A DNA stretch of 64,000 nucleotides from Phreatobacter cathodiphilus (GCF_003008515.1 NZ_CP027668.1:3327001-3391000); one strand, 5' to 3'. Positions 33,344-42,804 are shown, counted from the stretch's first letter. The notes: a model not told the origin generated them from the sequence alone. Numbers and translations: made by a program.

Positions 33344-34470
33344 CGACCCCGCCCGCCCTTCCAAGGCTCCCCGCCGCGACACGGCCCCTCGTCGCCTTCG
33401 CCGGCCTGCTGCGCGCAAACGGCTTCGCCGTGGCGCCGGAGCAGACCGTCGCCTTCCTCGCCGCCGTCGACCTGCTCGGTCCCCGCTCCATTGATCACGT
33501 GCGCCGCGCGGCCGCAGCCACCCTCGCCCCGCCTCTCGAACGACGGGAGACCTTCGACGCTCTCTTCGACGCCCATTTCCTCGGCGCGGCGGGTGAACCC
33601 GGCGAGGACGAGGAGTTCCAGCCGGACGACGAGATAAAGGTCGAAGAGGAGGGTGCCCATCAGGAGATCCTGATCGGCGAGGAGATCCACGAGACCGGCC
33701 GCGAGGCGACGGCGGCGGAGGCCCTGGCCGTGCGCCGCCTCACCCCGCCCGACGAGGGCGAGACGCTCCGCCGCTTCGCCCGCGACCTGCCAGACGCCCT
33801 GCCACGCCGCCGCGGCTATCGCCGCCGCAGCGCCCGGCGCGGACCCGGCTTCGACCTCGCGGCGAGCCTCAAGGCCGCCATCCGCAACGACGGCGAGGTC
33901 ATGGCGCTGAAGCGCTGGCGGCGGAACACGCGGGTCCGGCCGGTCCTGCTGCTCATCGACGTCTCCGGCTCGATGAAGCAACGCACCGACGCCAATCTCG
34001 CCTTCGCCCATGCGCTGGTGCACGGGACGCCGCGCGTGGAGGTCTTCACCTTCGGCACGCGGCTGACGCGGCTCACCACCGTGCTGAAGCGCCGCAACCG
34101 CGCCCGGGCGCTCGCTCTCGCCGCCGATCTCGTCGCCGACTGGGACGGCGGCACCCGCATCGGCGACGCGCTGCAGGCCTTCCTCGCCGTGCCGCGCTTT
34201 GCCGGCTATGCCCGCGGCGCCGTGGTCCTCGTCCTCTCCGACGGGCTGGAGCGCGGCGACCCCCGCGCCATGATCCAGGCGGTGGGGCGGCTGGCCGCCC
34301 GCGCCCATCGCATCGACTGGCTCTCGCCGCTCGCCGCGGATGGCGCCTATCGCCCGGAAACCGAGGGCCTCGCCGCCATCCGGCCGCTTCTCGCCTCGCT
34401 GACGAACGGCGGCTCCACCGCCGCCGTCTGCCGCCACGTCCTGTCACTCGGCCGGGAGCGCGCCGCATGA
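33340..34470 (+). CDS. VWA domain protein (CoxE-like)
   Basis: A 376-residue protein with a C-terminal von Willebrand A domain carrying an intact metal-binding MIDAS motif (DVSGSM) and a later threonine in WDGGTRIGDAL. The middle is acidic then strongly arginine-rich. CoxE proteins partner with CoxD ATPases to mature the enzyme. It overlaps the ATPase gene upstream and the amidohydrolase downstream by four bases each, so translation is coupled. Confidence 0.9.
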   Translation: MTTPPALPRLPAATRPLVAFAGLLRANGFAVAPEQTVAFLAAVDLLGPRSIDHVRRAAAATLAPPLERRETFDALFDAHFLGAAGEPGEDEEFQPDDEIKVEEEGAHQEILIGEEIHETGREATAAEALAVRRLTPPDEGETLRRFARDLPDALPRRRGYRRRSARRGPGFDLAASLKAAIRNDGEVMALKRWRRNTRVRPVLLLIDVSGSMKQRTDANLAFAHALVHGTPRVEVFTFGTRLTRLTTVLKRRNRARALALAADLVADWDGGTRIGDALQAFLAVPRFAGYARGAVVLVLSDGLERGDPRAMIQAVGRLAARAHRIDWLSPLAADGAYRPETEGLAAIRPLLASLTNGGSTAAVCRHVLSLGRERAA

Positions 34471-35336
34471 TCGACGCCCATTTCCACATCTGGCGGCAGG
34501 CGGACCTGCCCTGGCTCACCGGCCCCATGCAGCCGCGCATCTTCGGCCCCTACGAGCCGATCCGACGCGACTATCCGATCGCTGAATACGTGGCCGACGC
34601 GACCTCGGCCGGCATGACCGGCGCCGTCTATGTCCAGGCCAACTGGCCGGTCGACCGCTATGTCGATGAGGCGGCCTTCGTGGCCGAGGCGTCGGACCAA
34701 AGCGGCTTTCCCATCGCCATCGTTGCCTATGCCGACATGCTGGCGGGGGATGCGCGACCGCAGCTCGACGCCCTCGCCGCCAACGCCCGCGTCCGCGGCG
34801 TGCGCATGCAGCTCCACTGGCACGAGAACCCGCTCTACCGTTTCGCCGCCGGGCCGGACCTCGCCCGCGATCCCCTGCTCCAGAGCAACGTCGCACGGCT
34901 CGCCGACTACGGCTGGAGCTTCGATCTCCAGGTCTTCCCGGGCCAGATGGCGGGAGCGGCCGAACTCGCCGACGCCTGTCCCGCCGTGACCTTCGTGCTG
35001 CAGCATGCCGGGATGCTGGAGGACCTGACCCCGGAGGGCATCGCAGCCTGGCGCGCCGGCATGGCGCGGCTCGCCGAGCGGCCAAACGTCGTCAGCAAGC
35101 TCTCCGGCCTCGGCACCTTCCTGCGCCGCAACGATGCCGCCCACGTCGCCATGGTCGCCCGGGAGACGCTGGCGCTGTTCGGGGCCAACCGCTGCCTCTT
35201 CGGCTCGAACTTCCCGATCGAAAAGCTCTGGACGAGCTACGCCGACCTCTTCGCCGCCCATCGGGCCGCCGTTCCCCAGGGGGACCGCGCCGCCGTCTTT
35301 TCTGCAACCGCCAAGCGGGTCTACCGGCTGGCCTGA
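34467..35336 (+). CDS. Amidohydrolase/lactonase family protein (COG3618-like TIM barrel)
   Basis: A 289-residue metal-dependent hydrolase. The family starts with HxH (IDAHFHIW), has QLHWHEN on a central strand, QHAG later, KLSGLG, and ends with LFGSNFPIEK. Relatives include 2-pyrone-4,6-dicarboxylate and sugar lactonases. It is the first of three consecutive enzymes of lactonase type, so a lactone or cyclic ester is a likely intermediate of this pathway. Start overlaps the VWA gene. Confidence 0.82.
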   Translation: MIDAHFHIWRQADLPWLTGPMQPRIFGPYEPIRRDYPIAEYVADATSAGMTGAVYVQANWPVDRYVDEAAFVAEASDQSGFPIAIVAYADMLAGDARPQLDALAANARVRGVRMQLHWHENPLYRFAAGPDLARDPLLQSNVARLADYGWSFDLQVFPGQMAGAAELADACPAVTFVLQHAGMLEDLTPEGIAAWRAGMARLAERPNVVSKLSGLGTFLRRNDAAHVAMVARETLALFGANRCLFGSNFPIEKLWTSYADLFAAHRAAVPQGDRAAVFSATAKRVYRLA

Positions 35337-35353
35337 CACATTCGGAGGGAACG

Positions 35354-36202
35354 ATGCCACTCGAGATCAAGGTCCTCGACTACGGCGACATCGAACTGGA
35401 ATCGAGCTTCCTGGTGCTCGGCCGCGGCTGCGGCCAGCGCAAGCGCACCTATACCTACGGCTTCCTGATCCTCGGCGGCCCCTGGCCGGTCGTCGTCGAT
35501 ACCGGCTACCGGCACAACCAGATCATGGAGAGCCTGGGCATGCGCGGGCTCCAGTTCCACGAGAACATGATCGAGAACCAGCTGATGAAATACGGCGTGC
35601 GCATGGGCGACGTCCGCTATGTCGCGCACACCCATCTGCACATCGATCATGCCGGCAAGGACGAACTCTTCCCGATGAACACCACGGTGATCGTCAACCG
35701 CCGCGAACTCGAATACTCCGTCTCCGGCCTGATGCACCCGCAATATCCGGCGCCCGACATCAAGCACCTGATCGACCGGCTGCACACGAAACACGCGCTG
35801 CGCCTCGAGGATCTGGAACTCACCGGCATGATCGAGCTCTTCCCCGGCTGCTATCTCGAGGCTGCCGGCGCCCATACCGAGGGTTCGATGAACGTGCATG
35901 TGGACACGGTCGAGGGCCGGGCGACGATCTGCGGCGACGTCATCTACGACTTCAACGACCAGATCATCAATCCGTACCACGAGATCCACGCCGACGAGCC
36001 CCGCGTCACCGGCAACCACGGCACCACCAAGCGCCAGGAGAAGGCGGCGATCAAAAAGCTGCTGAACTCCTCCCGCTTCCTCCTGCCGGTGCACGACAAA
36101 CCAGCCAAGGTCGAGGCCGGTCAGGTCGTGGCGCGCCTCGACATGGCCGTGCCGGGGCCGGTGACCCAGTCCCTGCCGGCGCGGTCCTGGTTCCCCGCCT
36201 GA
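35354..36202 (+). CDS. Metallo-beta-lactamase-fold hydrolase, N-acyl-homoserine-lactonase-like
   Basis: A 282-residue zinc hydrolase. The HTHLHIDHAG motif supplies four or five metal ligands; further ligands are H in AAGAHTEGS and D in CGDVIYD. The family includes quorum-quenching lactonases, but here the operon context argues for a catabolic lactone or ester. A CGGAGGGAACG ribosome site precedes the start. The long internal loop (residues 70-110) is typical of lactonases rather than true beta-lactamases. Confidence 0.85.
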   Translation: MPLEIKVLDYGDIELESSFLVLGRGCGQRKRTYTYGFLILGGPWPVVVDTGYRHNQIMESLGMRGLQFHENMIENQLMKYGVRMGDVRYVAHTHLHIDHAGKDELFPMNTTVIVNRRELEYSVSGLMHPQYPAPDIKHLIDRLHTKHALRLEDLELTGMIELFPGCYLEAAGAHTEGSMNVHVDTVEGRATICGDVIYDFNDQIINPYHEIHADEPRVTGNHGTTKRQEKAAIKKLLNSSRFLLPVHDKPAKVEAGQVVARLDMAVPGPVTQSLPARSWFPA

Positions 36203-36244
36203 GACGCCCCGCCCGTCGGAGTTCCCCCGCAAGCGAGATCGCCC

Positions 36245-37852
36245 ATGACCACCCATGTCGCCGTCACGCAGGCCTTCGAGACCCTCATCGACCCCTGGGC
36301 CCCGGTGCGCCAGCTCGGCACCGGATTCCAGTTCACCGAGGGGCCCATCTGGCATCCGAAGGAGGGGTTCCTGCTGTTCTCCGACATGCCCGGGGACGTG
36401 CGCCGGCGCTGGGACCGGACGGGCATCCGTGAGGTCATGCGCCCCGCCAACAAGTGCAACGGCATGACCTATGACGCGGACCTCAACCTGATCGTCTGCG
36501 AACATGCCACCTCGACGCTGGTGCGCGAACGTCCGGACGGACGGCGCGAGGTCCTCGCCTCCCATGTCGACGGCCGCGAGCTCAACAGCCCCAACGACGT
36601 CGTCGTGAAGTCCGACGGCGCCATCTATTTCTCCGACCCCTGGTACGGCCGCATGCCGGTCTACGGCGTCGAGCGCCCGCGCCAGCTCGGCTTCCAGGGC
36701 GTCTATCGCATCGCCCCCGGCGGCGGCCCGCCGCAGCTGCTCGTCGACCGATACCTGTTCGAGCAGCCGAACGGCCTCTGCTTCTCGCCCGACGAGAAGC
36801 GGCTCTACGTCAACGACACCGTCCAGCAGCTCATCCGCGTCTTCGACGTGCTGCCCAACGGCTCGCTCGGGGTCGGCCACGTCTTCGCCTCCGGCATCGC
36901 CTCCCCCTCCGAGCCCGGCGTGCCCGACGGCATGAAATGCGACGCGAGGGGCAATGTCTGGGTCTGCGGGCCCGGCGGCGTCTGGGTCTATGCGCCCGGC
37001 GGCGAGCTCATCGGCAAGGTCAGGGTGCCCGAGCTCGTCGGCAACCTGACCTGGGGAGGACCCGATTTCCGCACGCTGTTCCTCACCGCCACCCATTCGC
37101 TCTATGCCGTCGAGACCAGGGTCGGCCCGCGCGCCGAGCCCTACATGATCGCAGCCGGAGGCGGCCGACGATCGGGCACCGCGGCGAAGCCGGGCGGGCA
37201 GGCCGCTGCATCGGTCGCCCGCAACGGCGCGCTGAAATGCGCCCCCGGCTACGTCCTCGACCCCGGCCGTTGCGCCGTCATCGTCCAGGACATGCAGAAC
37301 GACGTGGTGATGGAGGGCGGGGCCTTCGCCGCCTCCGGCTCGCCCGCCCATTGCCGCGAGCAGAACGCCGTCGCCAATGCCGCCCGCCTCGCCGCCGCGG
37401 CGCGGGCCAAGGGCGTGCCGATCATCCACGTCTGGTTCATCGTCGAGGCGGGCTGCCCGGGCGTGACCATGAACGCGCCGCTCTTCGAGGGCCTCGCCGA
37501 CGCCAAGGCCATGGTGCGCGGCACCTGGGGCGCGGCGCCTGTGCCGGGACTGGAGGCGGTGGCCGGCGACCACGTGGTCGAGAAGCAGCGCATGAGCGCC
37601 TGGGAAGGCTCGCGGCTCGAAACCGTCCTCAAGGCGCTCGGCCGCGACATCGTCGTCGTCACCGGCGCCTGGACCAACATGTCCATCGAGCACACGGCCC
37701 GCACCGGCGCCGACAAGGGCTATTACATGATGGTGCCGGAGGACTGCTGTTCGACCATGAACGCCGAATGGCACACCGCCTCGGTCAACTACGCCCTGCA
37801 GAACGTCGCCGTGGTGACCGACGCCGACGCCCTCATCGCCGCCTGGCAATGA
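36245..37852 (+). CDS. Fusion of SMP-30/gluconolactonase with a Ser-variant isochorismatase-like domain
   Basis: 535 residues. The first 300 form an SMP-30-type six-bladed lactonase with metal ligands in FTEGPIWHP, LNSPNDVVV and VPDGMKCD. From about 335 an isochorismatase-like cysteine hydrolase follows: Asp in VQDMQND, Lys in EKQRMSAW, but the nucleophile position in VTGAWTNMSIEHTAR is Ser where most members have Cys. So it either uses another mechanism or binds without cutting amides. Fusion of a lactonase with this fold suggests two consecutive steps. It is the last gene of the block, 42 bases after the previous one. Confidence 0.85.
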   Translation: MTTHVAVTQAFETLIDPWAPVRQLGTGFQFTEGPIWHPKEGFLLFSDMPGDVRRRWDRTGIREVMRPANKCNGMTYDADLNLIVCEHATSTLVRERPDGRREVLASHVDGRELNSPNDVVVKSDGAIYFSDPWYGRMPVYGVERPRQLGFQGVYRIAPGGGPPQLLVDRYLFEQPNGLCFSPDEKRLYVNDTVQQLIRVFDVLPNGSLGVGHVFASGIASPSEPGVPDGMKCDARGNVWVCGPGGVWVYAPGGELIGKVRVPELVGNLTWGGPDFRTLFLTATHSLYAVETRVGPRAEPYMIAAGGGRRSGTAAKPGGQAAASVARNGALKCAPGYVLDPGRCAVIVQDMQNDVVMEGGAFAASGSPAHCREQNAVANAARLAAAARAKGVPIIHVWFIVEAGCPGVTMNAPLFEGLADAKAMVRGTWGAAPVPGLEAVAGDHVVEKQRMSAWEGSRLETVLKALGRDIVVVTGAWTNMSIEHTARTGADKGYYMMVPEDCCSTMNAEWHTASVNYALQNVAVVTDADALIAAWQ

Positions 37853-37931
37853 GTGCCGGAGGTCCGGCCGGAACGGCGGCCGCGGCAACGCGTTGTCGAG
37901 GTCGGGGCGAGGGTCGGAACCGGGCGGAGCC

Positions 37932-38756
37932 ATGGCGAGAGGCAGGCGGGCGGCGCCCGGCGACACCGAGACCTTCAAGCTCGCCACCTTCAACATCAAC
38001 GGCGTCAACCGCCGCCTGCCCAACCTCCTGGCGTGGCTGGAGGCGGCAAGGCCGGACGCCGTCTGCCTCCAGGAGCTGAAGGCCGAGCAGGACCGCTTTC
38101 CGGCATCAGCGCTGGAGGAGGCCGGCTACGGCGCGGTCTGGCGCGGGCAGCGGACGTGGAACGGCGTCGCCATCCTCGCCCGCGACGCGGTGCCGGTGCA
38201 GACCGCCGACCGCCTCCCCGGCGACGCGGACGACGACCAGAGCCGCTACATCGAGGCGGCGGTGGGCGGCATCCTCGTCGGTTGCATCTACCTGCCGAAC
38301 GGCAATCCGCAGCCGGGACCGAAATTCGCCTACAAGCTCGCCTGGTTCGAGCGGCTGCGCCGCCATGCGGCGCGGCTGCGCAAGGCCGGCCATCCCGTGG
38401 CGCTGGCTGGCGACTACAATGTCGTGCCCACCGACGCCGACATCTATCCCACTCGGTCCTGGGACGACGATGCCCTGCTCCAGCCGGAGAGCCGCGCCGC
38501 CTTCGCCCGGCTGGTGAAGGCGGGCTGGACCGACGCGCTCCGCAAACTGCATCCAGACGCTCCGCTCTACACGTTCTGGGACTACAAGCGGAACCGCTGG
38601 CCGCGCGACGCCGGACTGAGGCTCGACCACATCCTGCTCTCGCCGGCCCTCGCCCCGCGGCTCGTCGGCGCCGGCGTCGACCGGGCGGTGCGCGGCGAGG
38701 AGGGCGCGAGCGATCACGCCCCCGCCTGGATCACCCTCGCCCGCTCCGGCTCGTAG
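37932..38756 (+). CDS. xthA: Exodeoxyribonuclease III
   Basis: A 274-residue AP endonuclease/3' exonuclease for base-excision repair. Signature residues are in TFNINGVN, LQELKAEQ (metal-binding Glu), AGDYNVVP (Asp-Asn pair) and SDHAPAWI (catalytic His near the end). The ATG at 37932 has GGAG close upstream; GTG at 37893 is an alternative. It is transcribed separately from the metabolic locus, 80 bases after its end, and converges with the glycosidase gene, overlapping it by 26 bases. Confidence 0.92.
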   Translation: MARGRRAAPGDTETFKLATFNINGVNRRLPNLLAWLEAARPDAVCLQELKAEQDRFPASALEEAGYGAVWRGQRTWNGVAILARDAVPVQTADRLPGDADDDQSRYIEAAVGGILVGCIYLPNGNPQPGPKFAYKLAWFERLRRHAARLRKAGHPVALAGDYNVVPTDADIYPTRSWDDDALLQPESRAAFARLVKAGWTDALRKLHPDAPLYTFWDYKRNRWPRDAGLRLDHILLSPALAPRLVGAGVDRAVRGEEGASDHAPAWITLARSGS

Positions 38757-39870
38757 GCTGGGCGAAGCGGGCCTGCTGGTGCGCCAGCTCCTCGGCGAAC
38801 TCGGCGTGCAAGCTCCGCTCGCCCCGCGCGTCGGGCATGGTGAGAAGGCCCGTCTCGCACAGCCGCCCGTCGTCCCAGCCGGGATAGTCCAGCACCGGAT
38901 AGAGGCAGATGCCTTCCACCGGCACGCCCTCCGCCCGGGCCCGCCGCACCTCGGATGAGACATAGTGCAGCCAGGACGACCGGGCGCTTCGCTCCGCCCC
39001 GGTCTCGGCGATGATGATGGGGCGGCCGTAGCGGGCGAATGTCTCCTGCAGGATCTCGGAGAAGGGGCGGTAGCCGTGATGGCCGAGGGGGAGCGTCGAG
39101 CTGCGGTGCAGCCACTGGTTCCGCGGGTAGTAGTTCAGCCCGACGATGTCGACGAGGTCTTCGCGACCGCCGAGTTCCGGCGCCACGCGGCCGGCCATCA
39201 TGTCGAGGGCCTCGAACTGGGCCAGGCGGTACGTCTCCGCGGCCCGGCGCACCGCGGCGCTGCGCGAATAGCTGTGGATGTGGATGGCAGGCTCCGCGGA
39301 GAGGAACCGGCTTGAAGGCTGAACCGCCCTGATCGCGTCGATCGCCGCCACCGCGGCCCGCACGAGCTGTTCCTTCAGCGGCCGGCCGCGCTGCCGGGCA
39401 CAGGGATTGATCGCCGCCACATCACCGCCCGCCCAGGCGAGGAACGACATCTCGTTGGCCACGCAGAAGAGCGGAATGCCGTCGCTCTCGGCGACCACGA
39501 GTTCGGCCGCGGCCGCCGAGAACCGGGCGAAGCGCTCGACGAAGTCCGGTGACCAGATGTCGAGCCCGTCCGGCCAGCCGAAATGGAAGAGGTCCCAGAT
39601 CACTTGGACATCGGCCTCCCGCGCGGCGCGCAGCATCGGCAGGGCGCTGGACCAGTCGTAGACGCCCGGGGCCTGTTCGATGAGGTGCCAGCGCAGCCCG
39701 TCGCGGACGGTCCGCAGCCCGAGGCCTGCCATCGTCCGGTAGTCGCCCGCCGCCAGCCGGTCGTGGCCGGTCGCGGCCAGGAGGTCGAGCCTCCGGCCGT
39801 CCCGGCGTCGGTGCGTGGCACATTCGAACCCCGCCATGAAGAAGCTCTTGAACAGGGGCGCGTCTGCCAA
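38731..39870 (-). CDS. Beta-glucosidase-like clan GH-A glycoside hydrolase
   Basis: A 379-residue TIM-barrel glycosidase. The acid/base Glu is in CVANEMSF and the nucleophile Glu in IIIAETGAE, on the strands expected for clan GH-A. No signal peptide is seen, so it acts in the cytoplasm. Similar proteins are often annotated as family 1-like and sit near glycan synthesis genes; here the divergent neighbours are a glycosyltransferase and a UDP-galactopyranose mutase. The natural substrate is unknown. In-frame start alternatives (M12) could shorten it slightly. Confidence 0.82.
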   Translation of the reverse strand: MADAPLFKSFFMAGFECATHRRRDGRRLDLLAATGHDRLAAGDYRTMAGLGLRTVRDGLRWHLIEQAPGVYDWSSALPMLRAAREADVQVIWDLFHFGWPDGLDIWSPDFVERFARFSAAAAELVVAESDGIPLFCVANEMSFLAWAGGDVAAINPCARQRGRPLKEQLVRAAVAAIDAIRAVQPSSRFLSAEPAIHIHSYSRSAAVRRAAETYRLAQFEALDMMAGRVAPELGGREDLVDIVGLNYYPRNQWLHRSSTLPLGHHGYRPFSEILQETFARYGRPIIIAETGAERSARSSWLHYVSSEVRRARAEGVPVEGICLYPVLDYPGWDDGRLCETGLLTMPDARGERSLHAEFAEELAHQQARFAQPTSRSGRG

Positions 39871-40103
39871 GCGGCCAGTGCCTTTCGGGAGGGAACGACG
39901 GACCCCTCGACAACGAGAACCTGGCCGACCCGTTCCTTTTGGGGTGCCGACCAGAGCGGGCGGCTGCCCGGCGGACGCTTCGACCGCGGGCTTCCATCAA
40001 TAGGAACTCCGCTGCCCCGCCCCCCGTTCACCCCACGGCCGAGGACCACAGCCCCGCGACCGGATCACCCAGTTATCAGCTGTAGTGAATGTGAAGGTTG
40101 CGC

Positions 40104-41279
40104 ATGAACGCCATCAATCGCCGCCCCCAGCTCGTGTGCTTTTCCCACTTGCGGTGGGATTTCGTCTTCCAGCGCCCGCAGCATCTTCTGTCGCGTGCCG
40201 CGCTGGATCATGACGTATACTTCATCGAGGAGCCGCTCTTCGACGACGGCGCCTGCCCGCAGTTGCAGGCGAGCCGCCGCCCCGAAGGCGTCACCGTCCT
40301 CGTTCCGGTCTTGCCCCCCTCCGACGAGGATACGGCGGCGTCCCTCATCGCCGGCCTTCTGAAGCCGATCCTGCAGCCGTCGAGCCGGCAAAGGATCCTC
40401 TGGTATTACACCCCGATGGCCATGGCGTTCAGCCGCGATCTGGAAGCCGACGTCGTCGTCTACGACAACATGGACGAACTCTCCGCCTTCCGCGGCGCGC
40501 CGCCGCGTCTCCTCGACCTTGAGGCCGAACTCTTCTCGCGCGCCGACATGGTCTTCACCGGCGGCATGAGCCTCTATGCCGCCAAGCGGCGGCGCCACCG
40601 CAACGTCCATCCCTTCCCGTCGAGCATCGACGTCGCCCATTTCGACCAGGCGCGCCGCAGGCCCGCTGAGCCCGCCGACCAGGCTGTCATCGGCGGTCCG
40701 CGGGCCGGGTTCTTCGGCGTCATCGACGAGCGCATGGATCTCGACCTCGTCGCCGAGACGGCGCGGCTGCGGCCCGACTGGCAGTTCGTGATGATCGGCC
40801 CTGTAGTGAAGATCGATCCGGCGAGCCTGCCGAGGGCCGCGAACATCCACTGGCTCGGCGGCAAGTCCTACCGCGAGCTTCCCGCCTATCTCGGCGGCTG
40901 GGACGTCGGCCTGATGCCCTTCGCGCTGAACGAATCCACCCGCTTCATCAGCCCCACCAAGACCCCCGAATTCCTCGCCGCCGGCCTTCCCGTGCTCTCC
41001 ACCGCCATCGCCGACGTGATCTCTCCCTATGGCGAGCGCGGCCTCGTCGACATCGTCTCCGACGCAACCGGCCTCGCCGATGGCCTCGACCGGCTCCGTG
41101 CCCGGCCGAGGGGTTCCTGGCTCGCCGCCGTGGACGCGCACCTCGCCGGCATGTCCTGGAACCGGACCTGGGCCGGCATGCAGCGTCTCATCCAGGGTAC
41201 GCTCCAGTCCCGGCGCCAGCCCACGGGCCTTCGCGGCCGGTCGCTCCCGACCCTCGTCGGGGAAACCGCCCATGTTTGA
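40104..41279 (+). CDS. Glycosyltransferase (GT4-like)
   Basis: A 391-residue GT-B fold protein. It opens with LVCFSHLRWDFVFQRPQHLL, a pattern common in transferases encoded beside UDP-galactopyranose mutase, and has the late donor-binding motif (KTPEFLAAGLPVLSTAI). It probably transfers a sugar, maybe galactofuranose, to a surface glycan. The ATG at 40104 is preceded by GAAGG. Its end overlaps the mutase gene by eight bases, so the two are made together. Confidence 0.88.
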   Translation: MNAINRRPQLVCFSHLRWDFVFQRPQHLLSRAALDHDVYFIEEPLFDDGACPQLQASRRPEGVTVLVPVLPPSDEDTAASLIAGLLKPILQPSSRQRILWYYTPMAMAFSRDLEADVVVYDNMDELSAFRGAPPRLLDLEAELFSRADMVFTGGMSLYAAKRRRHRNVHPFPSSIDVAHFDQARRRPAEPADQAVIGGPRAGFFGVIDERMDLDLVAETARLRPDWQFVMIGPVVKIDPASLPRAANIHWLGGKSYRELPAYLGGWDVGLMPFALNESTRFISPTKTPEFLAAGLPVLSTAIADVISPYGERGLVDIVSDATGLADGLDRLRARPRGSWLAAVDAHLAGMSWNRTWAGMQRLIQGTLQSRRQPTGLRGRSLPTLVGETAHV

Positions 41280-42441
41280 TTGGCTTGTGGTGGGGGCCGG
41301 CTTCGCCGGTTGCGTCCTCGCCGAACGTCTCGCCACCCAGCGTGGCGAGCGCGTCCTCATCGTCGACCGGCGGCCGCATATCGGCGGCAACGCCTATGAC
41401 CGCTACAACGAGGACGGGCTCCTCATCCACGAATACGGGCCCCACATCTTCCACACCAATTCGGACATGGTCCTCAGCTATCTGTCGCAGTTCACCACCT
41501 GGCGGGACTACACGCACCGGGTGCTGGCGGAGGTCGACGGGCAGCGCGTGCCGATCCCGATCAACCGCACCACCGTCAACCGGCTCTACGGCCTGTCGCT
41601 CGGCACGGACGAGGAGATGGAGGCCTGGCTCGCCGCGCGCGCCGAGCCGGCCGAACGGATCGAGACCTCCGAGGACGTGGTGGTCAGCAAGGTGGGGCGC
41701 GAGCTCTACGAGAAGTTCTTCCGCGGCTACACCCGCAAGCAATGGGGCCTCGACCCCTCCGAACTCGACAAATCCGTGACCGCCCGCGTTCCCACCCGCA
41801 CCGACACGGACGACCGCTACTTCGCCGACAAGCACCAGGTCATGCCGGAGCACGGCTACACGCGCATGTTCCAGGCGATGGTTGCCCACCCGAACATCAC
41901 CGTCATGGTGCAGGCCGACTACCGGGACATCCGCCACCTGATCCCGCACCGGCGGGTGATCTATAGCGGCCAGATCGACGAGTTCTTCGACTTCCGATTC
42001 GGCCGGCTGCCCTATCGGTCCCTGCGCTTCGACCATGTGACGCTGGACACGCCGCGCCACCAGAACGTCGCGGTGGTGAACTATCCGCAGACCGAGGATT
42101 TCACCCGCGTCACGGAGTACAAATACCTGACCGGCCAGGAGCACGCGAAGACGGCCATCACCTACGAATATCCGACCGCCGACGGCGATCCCTATTATCC
42201 GGTGCCGCGGCCGGAGAACCAGGAGCGCTACGGCCTCTACGAGGCCCTGGCGCGGGCGACCCCTGACGTCTGGTTCGTCGGCCGTCTCGCCACCTACCGC
42301 TACTACAACATGGACCAGGTCGTCGGGCAGGCGCTCGCCACCTTCCGCCGCATCGACGAGAAGCTGCCGCGCGAGGACCGCGCCCGCGCCGCCGGCCGGT
42401 CCTGGAACGGCGCCGTGGCGGAGATGCCCGCCGTGCCCTGA
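41272..42441 (+). CDS. glf: UDP-galactopyranose mutase
   Basis: A 389-residue FAD enzyme converting UDP-galactopyranose to UDP-galactofuranose. The N-terminal dinucleotide motif (VVGAGFAGCVLAERLA) and family motifs HIGGNAYD, YGPHIFHTN, GYTRKQWG and FVGRLATYRYYNMDQV are all present. Length is normal. It gives galactofuranose for surface polysaccharides and is coupled with the upstream glycosyltransferase. A strong terminator hairpin follows. Confidence 0.96.
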   Translation: MFDWLVVGAGFAGCVLAERLATQRGERVLIVDRRPHIGGNAYDRYNEDGLLIHEYGPHIFHTNSDMVLSYLSQFTTWRDYTHRVLAEVDGQRVPIPINRTTVNRLYGLSLGTDEEMEAWLAARAEPAERIETSEDVVVSKVGRELYEKFFRGYTRKQWGLDPSELDKSVTARVPTRTDTDDRYFADKHQVMPEHGYTRMFQAMVAHPNITVMVQADYRDIRHLIPHRRVIYSGQIDEFFDFRFGRLPYRSLRFDHVTLDTPRHQNVAVVNYPQTEDFTRVTEYKYLTGQEHAKTAITYEYPTADGDPYYPVPRPENQERYGLYEALARATPDVWFVGRLATYRYYNMDQVVGQALATFRRIDEKLPREDRARAAGRSWNGAVAEMPAVP

Positions 42442-42480
42442 CCGGAACGCCGGCGGCTGCCACAGCCGGCTTTTCCGGTC
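42441..42480 (+). terminator. Rho-independent-like terminator after glf
   Basis: A nested hairpin starts at the stop codon: outer arms ACCGGAA and TTCCGGT, inner stem CGGCTG (42454-42459), loop CCA, CAGCCG (42463-42468), then TTTT at 42471. The T-run lies partly inside the outer arm. Position and structure fit termination of the glycan operon. Confidence 0.65.
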
Positions 42481-42804
42481 CGCGAACCTCGAATGGTCAC
42501 GCCGCGCCAGCGAGAAGGCGCTGCGGCGGAAGTCGCGACATGGGCCGAGTCCATGATAGGCGTCGCGACGCAGCCGCCGAGGCCGCTAAGGACGAGTCTG
42601 CCGTCGCTCGACGGGACGGTCTCACTGCGTCACGCTCGGGCCGGTGTCGAGGAAGGCCGGCGTCATCACGGGGCGGCCCTTGCATCTGGCCCACGGCAGG
42701 GCTCGCGGGGAGCATGGCGGATCGCGGCGATGTCTGCCCGGCGGCTCCGGCATGCGAGCGTCAACCGGACGGGAAACCGGTTGTTCCTTTGTCGATCCCG
42801 ACGC
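42481..42804. other. Gap between convergent genes, one small hairpin
   Basis: No credible gene: frames here have no ribosome site or motif. CAACCGG (42762-42768) and CCGGTTG (42777-42783) form a 7-bp hairpin 20 bases past the SDR stop on the minus strand; it may end that transcript, though no T-run follows. I see no RNA gene. Confidence 0.4.

Noticed and set aside
35321-38023. A 900-codon open frame on the minus strand
   Set aside because: It lies antisense to four well-supported genes, has no motif, and is rich in His, Asp, Gly and Arg as expected for shadows in GC-rich DNA.
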